From NCBI GenBank assembly GCA_955652025.1, contig CATPAO010000087.1, positions 1-9,717 on the forward strand: a stretch of 9,717 nucleotides of DNA, in the 5' to 3' direction. The notes below the pieces were generated by a model. It made no database searches, had not been told where the DNA came from, and was given only the letters and a program-made list of their open reading frames with translations. A program made the translations under genes and the position numbers. The DNA comes from Casimicrobiaceae bacterium (GTDB lineage Bacteria > Pseudomonadota > Gammaproteobacteria > Burkholderiales > Casimicrobiaceae). This document shows positions 6,821 to 9,717 of this stretch, in pieces; position 1 is the first letter of the stretch, and each line of letters opens with the position of its first letter.

Positions 6821-8278
6821 ATGAAAACGGGCAACGGCACGATCACCGATCTGACGTGGATTTGCGCGCTTTACGAGCTCGGCCAGAAAGCGGCCAACGG
6901 CGCCAATCCACAGCAGGTGCGGCAGGAAATCCTCGAGCACATCGTTCGCGGCTTCGACGCGCAAAGCGGCTCGATCGCGCTGATCGTGGAGGGCAGCGAC
7001 GACCAGCTCGAAATCGCCGCCGGCACCGACTTGCCGCTGGGCACGATCGGCAGCGCGCTGCCGCGCGGGGTCGGCGTGTTCGGTCATGTCGTGGCGACCG
7101 GGCAGCCGGTCCTCGTCAACGGTGACGTTGCGGAAACCGGGTTGCCGCTTCGCCGCAACGAGCCACGGAATCGGGCGACGCATTCCGCGATGTGCTGGCC
7201 GCTCCGCGCCCAGGAGCGGACGATCGGCGCGGTGGCGGTGAATCGCGCCGCGGATCGGCCGCGCTATACCGTGGCCGATCTCGATCAAGGGCAGGCGCTG
7301 ACGAGCCTGCTGGCGCTCGTCATGTCCAATCACCAGATGCACGTCGAGCGCGACAGCCGCATCGTCGAGCTGTCGACGCTGAACGCGACGATGCAGCGGA
7401 TGAACGCGTCGCTGGAAGACGCGCAGAACCAGGTGATTCAATCCGAGAAACTCGCGTCGATCGGTCAGATGTCGGCCGGCGTCGCGCATGAGATCAACAA
7501 CCCGATCGGTTTCGTGCTGTCGAATCTCGGGTCGCTCGAGACCTATGTGGCGCAGTTGTGCGAGCTTCTGGTCGCCTACACCGAGGCCGACCGCGCCATG
7601 CCGGCGCCGCTGGCGGAGCCGCTCGCCCGCGCGCGGGCGTTGCGTGAAGCGCGGGACTTCGATTTCCTGCGCGGCGACATCGTCGCGTTGATGGCCGAAT
7701 CGCGCGACGGCCTGATGCGCGTCAAACGAATCGTGCAGGACCTGCGCGATTTTTCGCGCGGCGGCGGCGCCGACGAGTCGTGGCAACTGATCGACTTGCA
7801 CGCCGCGCTCGACAGCACGCTCAACATCGTCCGCAACGAAATCAAGTACAAGGCGAGCATCGTGCGGAGCTACGGCGAATTGCCGGAGATCGAGTGCCTG
7901 CCGTCACGGCTGAATCAGGTGTTCCTGAACCTGCTCGTCAATGCCGGTCAGGCGATCGATGCCAACGGCACGATCACGCTCACGACAGGAACGCAGGGTT
8001 CGGAAGCGTGGATCCGGATCGCCGATACCGGCGGCGGCATCCCCTCGGAGCATTTGAATCGTATCTTCGAGCCGTTTTTCACGACCAAGCCGGTCGGGCA
8101 GGGGACCGGGCTCGGGTTGTCGGTGTCGTATTCGATCGTACACAAGCATGGCGGCCGAATCGAGGTCGAGAGCGAGGTCGGCTGCGGTACGCGTTTCACG
8201 GTGCGACTTCCATTGCGCCAAAACGGCAAAGGCCCGACCCGGGACATCGAATCGCAATCGTCACGTGAGGCCGTCTAA
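6821..8278 (+). CDS. Cytosolic GAF-domain sensor histidine kinase (HEINNP type)
   Basis: The protein has 485 residues and no membrane segment. Residues about 20-170 form a GAF-like sensory domain (blocks SGSIALI, GVFGHVVATGQPVLVNG, IGAVAVN). A coiled coil spans about 172-215. The phospho-acceptor is H223 in AGVAHEINNP, the HPK4 form seen in NtrB-like kinases. A longer-than-usual helical stretch (about 245-300) separates it from the X-region VKRIVQDLRDFSRG. The ATPase domain is complete: N-box with N370 and N374, G1 DTGGGI from D402, F-box FEPFFTTK from F416, and G2 GQGTGLGLS from G426. It should autophosphorylate on H223 and pass phosphate to the regulator encoded just upstream. The signal, probably a soluble ligand or redox state sensed by GAF, is not evident. 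No clear Shine-Dalgarno site precedes ATG 6821, so the start is less certain, but no better one lies upstream in frame. Confidence 0.92.
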   Translation: MKTGNGTITDLTWICALYELGQKAANGANPQQVRQEILEHIVRGFDAQSGSIALIVEGSDDQLEIAAGTDLPLGTIGSALPRGVGVFGHVVATGQPVLVNGDVAETGLPLRRNEPRNRATHSAMCWPLRAQERTIGAVAVNRAADRPRYTVADLDQGQALTSLLALVMSNHQMHVERDSRIVELSTLNATMQRMNASLEDAQNQVIQSEKLASIGQMSAGVAHEINNPIGFVLSNLGSLETYVAQLCELLVAYTEADRAMPAPLAEPLARARALREARDFDFLRGDIVALMAESRDGLMRVKRIVQDLRDFSRGGGADESWQLIDLHAALDSTLNIVRNEIKYKASIVRSYGELPEIECLPSRLNQVFLNLLVNAGQAIDANGTITLTTGTQGSEAWIRIADTGGGIPSEHLNRIFEPFFTTKPVGQGTGLGLSVSYSIVHKHGGRIEVESEVGCGTRFTVRLPLRQNGKGPTRDIESQSSREAV

Positions 8279-8292
8279 GCTCCCGTGTCACT

Positions 8293-8311
8293 GGATGCGC
8301 GACGCGCATCC
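8293..8311. terminator. Hairpin between convergent genes, possible bidirectional terminator
   Basis: GGATGCGC (8293-8300) and GCGCATCC (8304-8311) form a perfect 8-bp stem around GAC. The hairpin lies 14 bases after the kinase stop codon and 17 bases after the end of the leftward GDCCVxC pseudogene, so it could end both transcripts. There is no T-run on either side, hence moderate confidence. Confidence 0.45.
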
Positions 8312-8328
8312 GACCCGCAACAAGCCCA

Positions 8329-8539
8329 TCAGAAGTGACAGAGAATGCCGGCCTGCATCGACGGGCATTGCATCGATCCGAAGGAACAGAAGACGCAACA
8401 CTCACCCGGATACGGCCGCAGCAATACCTTTCATCGCGTGCATTCGTGAAACCTGACACCGATCCGTCGGCATGGTCTCGCGTTCGGAATGGCGGCAGTT
8501 CGAGCACGTGATGACGGAATCGAGAACGACGGCGCGCAT
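8329..8539 (-). pseudogene. GDCCVxC-domain protein gene, frameshifted and interrupted by TGA
   Basis: Read leftward from ATG (8539-8537), the frame gives MRAVVLDSVITCSNCRHSER then ETMPTDRCQ, the start of the small cysteine-rich GDCCVxC family. After CQ the frame is lost near 8452 by one extra base, or by loss of two. In the shifted frame the family continues: FHECTR, a stop codon, KVLLRPYPGECCVFCSFG, then SMQCPSMQAGILCHF and a stop at 8331-8329. The TGA (8433-8431) stands where the second cysteine of a C-x2-C pair is expected. The total is about 70 codons, near normal size. AGGA lies six bases before the ATG, and the mer-like operator is about 120 bases upstream. With one frame change and one in-frame stop it should not make a normal protein. 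The family is linked with metal-resistance loci, but its exact function is not settled. Confidence 0.8.
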
Positions 8540-8650
8540 GTCGGATCCTGCAGATGATCGGTCGACGAGAGTGCAACGGTGGGTCACGTCGACGCGTCCG
8601 AGGGCGATTGGCGACGCGCTGCGCTTGGTCAAACTTCGCAATGCCGGCGT

Positions 8651-8682
8651 AACATAAATGCCGTACCATAGTACGGAATCAA
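8651..8682. promoter_or_regulatory. mer-type operator/promoter between GDCCVxC pseudogene and merR-like pseudogene
   Basis: CCGTAC-CATA-GTACGG (8661-8676) has the same half-sites and spacing as the Tn501 mer operator (CCGTAC-N4-GTACGG). On the minus strand TTGATT (complement of 8677-8682) and TTATGT (complement of 8652-8657) flank it with a 19-base spacer. That overlong spacer is the mark of MerR-activated promoters. TATGTT with a 20-base spacer is an alternative -10. The promoter therefore points at the GDCCVxC pseudogene, with the regulator gene divergent on the other side, as in mer loci. This identifies the regulator as a true mercury-type MerR relative more firmly than its broken protein does. 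Confidence 0.75.
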
Positions 8683-8694
8683 GAGAGCGATCCG

Positions 8695-9108
8695 ATGCCG
8701 GAAGAACTGACGATCGGGCAACTTGCGCGCGCATCCGACGTGAATGTCGAAACGATCCGCTTCTACGAAGCGGCGCCTGCTTCCCGACCCGCCCGATAAG
8801 CCCTTGAGGCGGGCATCGGCGATACGCATCCGCCGCCGTGAGGCGCGTCAAATTCATCCGGCGGGCGCAGCGGCTCGGATTCGCGCTCGAAGAGGTCAAG
8901 AATCCCTGCGTCTGGAGGACGGCCGGAGGTGCCGCGAAACGCGCCTCCTTGCCGAGAAAAGTTGACGATCATCGAGGCGCGAATCACCGCGCCGACACGC
9001 ATGCGCGCTGCGCTTCGCGAGTTGGTCACGCAATGTGGCGACGAGGGATCGCGAACGTGTCCGATCATCGCAACGCAGGCCGCGGAGCGTGATCTCGTGC
9101 TGTCTTAG
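8695..9108 (+). pseudogene. MerR-family metal-responsive regulator, multiply frameshifted
   Basis: It starts at ATG 8695 with AAGAGAG (8681-8687) as ribosome site. The pieces of a MerR protein lie in order but in changing frames. They are: MPEELTIGQLARASDVNVET and IRFYE (winged helix-turn-helix); RRLLPDPPDKP; GGHRRYASAAVRRVKF and IRRAQRLGFALEEVK; SLRLEDGRRCRETRLLAEK; then LTIIEARI to TAG at 9106-9108. Frame changes fall near 8770, 8807, 8901-8905 and 8960. The metal-site cysteines are still readable: one in DGRRC and two in the C-terminal QCGDEGSRTCP. The last two have seven residues between them, against eight in the classical Tn501 protein. A read-through of the original frame gives only 34 residues. 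Four separate lesions make it a clear pseudogene unless the sequence here is poor, which the long intact genes nearby argue against. Confidence 0.85.
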
Positions 9109-9200
9109 GGAACCATCCTGTGGCGCGCATTGCTCGCGCCGAAGGGAACGCCTCCCGACCGGATCGCGAAGCTCGAGAGCGCGTTCGACGCGATCGTTGC
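9109..9200 (+). pseudogene. Fragment of a Bug/TctC-family solute-binding protein gene
   Basis: Directly after the regulator's stop codon, the same frame reads GTILWRALLAPKGTPPDRIA then KLESAFDAIVA. The block LLAPKGTPPDRIAKLE is typical of a conserved internal segment of Bug-family periplasmic binding proteins of tripartite tricarboxylate transporters. No signal peptide, upstream half or downstream half is present, and after about 9200 the translation stops resembling the family. It is a remnant of about 30 codons, probably brought next to the regulator by a deletion or rearrangement. Confidence 0.6.
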
Positions 9201-9385
9201 TGGTCGTCTTCGGATGATTCGTCGCAGCGTGTACGGCGGCGGCGTAGGTCCGCTGTACCTTGCGACCGGCCATTCGCGACGTACGAATTTCGGCCAGCGT
9301 ACTTCTGGTGTTGGCCGCACTGCGACATTCGCGAACGACTAGGATCGACCCAGTCCTGCGACTTGGTCTTGTCGATATTCGGTCG
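9201..9385. other. Non-coding stretch between the remnant and the HTH gene
   Basis: I see no gene, promoter or terminator here. The 9-mer CATTCGCGA occurs twice (near 9272 and 9325) as a loose direct repeat, too short to call an element. The frame continuing from the binding-protein fragment runs on to 9342 but has no recognisable motif. Confidence 0.35.
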
Positions 9386-9717
9386 CTAGGTCTTGCGCCG
9401 AATTGTGTCCTTCCCGGAACGCAGCTGTTTCAATCGTTCCGCCGCTTCGCGCTTCCCGATTCTACGAAGTGCGGCCAGCTTCGCTAGCTGCTCATCGCGT
9501 GGATGAGCCGATTCGCTCTCCCAGTTGTAAATCGACTGGGCGCTGACGCCCAATAGCGTGCCGAGGTCGGTTTGGGAAAGACCCAGTCGGTTACGTTGGG
9601 ATCGCAATCCCTTCGCGACGAATCGCACGCGCTTTGCGGTCGGATCGGACGACACCGCCGGCGGTGCGCCGAGGACCTTGTGCGAAAGTAGTGTGACCTG
9701 TCGTTGGAGTTGCGCAA
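9386..9717 (-). CDS. XRE-type helix-turn-helix DNA-binding protein (partial, 5' end outside window)
   Basis: The leftward frame is open from the right edge to TAG (9388-9386). A GTG at 9655-9653 could be read as a start, but the frame stays open before it. It reads QLQRQVTLLSHKVLGAPPAV there, so the true start is probably outside the window. The visible 110 or so residues have a glutamine-rich, possibly coiled N-terminal part. Next is KRVRFVAKGLRSQRNRLGLS, and then an XRE helix-turn-helix (LSQTDLGTLLGVSAQSIYNWE). After that comes a charged C-terminal helix (ALRRIGKREAAERLKQL). I recall small helix-turn-helix proteins of this layout, about 130-150 residues long, in Burkholderia-type genomes; their targets are unknown to me. 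It is convergent with the decayed mer-like segment and shows no lesions. Confidence 0.8.
   Translation of the reverse strand, partial: AQLQRQVTLLSHKVLGAPPAVSSDPTAKRVRFVAKGLRSQRNRLGLSQTDLGTLLGVSAQSIYNWESESAHPRDEQLAKLAALRRIGKREAAERLKQLRSGKDTIRRKT

Noticed and set aside
6806..7801. A 331-codon leftward open frame opposite the histidine kinase gene
   Set aside because: It lies wholly opposite confirmed GAF and H-box coding sequence and shows only arginine/histidine-rich shadow composition.
8402..8899. A 165-codon leftward open frame spanning both decayed genes
   Set aside because: Only its last third (from 8539 leftward) matches the GDCCVxC family. The first two thirds run antisense through the merR-like gene and its operator, so it is a chance read-through.
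9260..9345. Two copies of CATTCGCGA suggesting a dispersed repeat
   Set aside because: Nine bases repeated twice within 60 is not enough to call an element without a genome-wide comparison.

Overview
The window looks like chromosomal DNA of a high-GC betaproteobacterium, most likely Burkholderia sensu lato. This rests on GC-rich codon use, strong Shine-Dalgarno sites, and the types of regulator, histidine kinase and Bug/TctC remnant present. I cannot name a species. I see no rRNA, tRNA, CRISPR array or intact mobile element.

Layout. (1) Positions 1-44: the first codons of a leftward gene with a signal-peptide-like start, running off the left edge. (2) Positions 270-3800: a 1176-residue flavo-iron-sulfur oxidoreductase. 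It has an N-terminal region of about 240 residues that I do not recognise, then a GltD/NfnB-like part (two cysteine groups for Fe-S clusters, two Rossmann folds), then a PyrK/NfnA-like ferredoxin-NADP reductase part with its own cysteine motif. It resembles both NfnAB subunits fused in one chain. (3) Positions 4010-5944: a secreted 644-residue protein of unknown function, with its own leader and a strong terminator hairpin, so probably monocistronic. (4) Positions 6192-8278: a cytosolic two-component pair, a response regulator with no output domain followed by a GAF-domain histidine kinase of the HEINNP type. A very good sigma-54 promoter match lies just upstream. (5) Positions 8293-9200: a decayed accessory segment. 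A GDCCVxC-domain gene (leftward) and a MerR-family regulator (rightward) face away from a well-preserved mer-type operator, but both are broken by frameshifts or a nonsense codon. A short fragment of a Bug/TctC-type solute-binding protein follows directly. (6) Positions 9386-9717: the C-terminal part of a leftward XRE-type helix-turn-helix protein, cut by the right edge.

How the parts relate. The oxidoreductase, the secreted protein and the two-component pair appear to be separate transcription units; nothing seen ties them into one pathway. The regulator and kinase almost certainly act together. The MerR/GDCCVxC pair was once a divergently transcribed metal-responsive unit whose operator has outlived its genes. 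The strongest leads are the Nfn-like fusion in an apparently aerobic lineage, the sigma-54 promoter on a signalling operon, and the dead mer-like locus with an intact operator.
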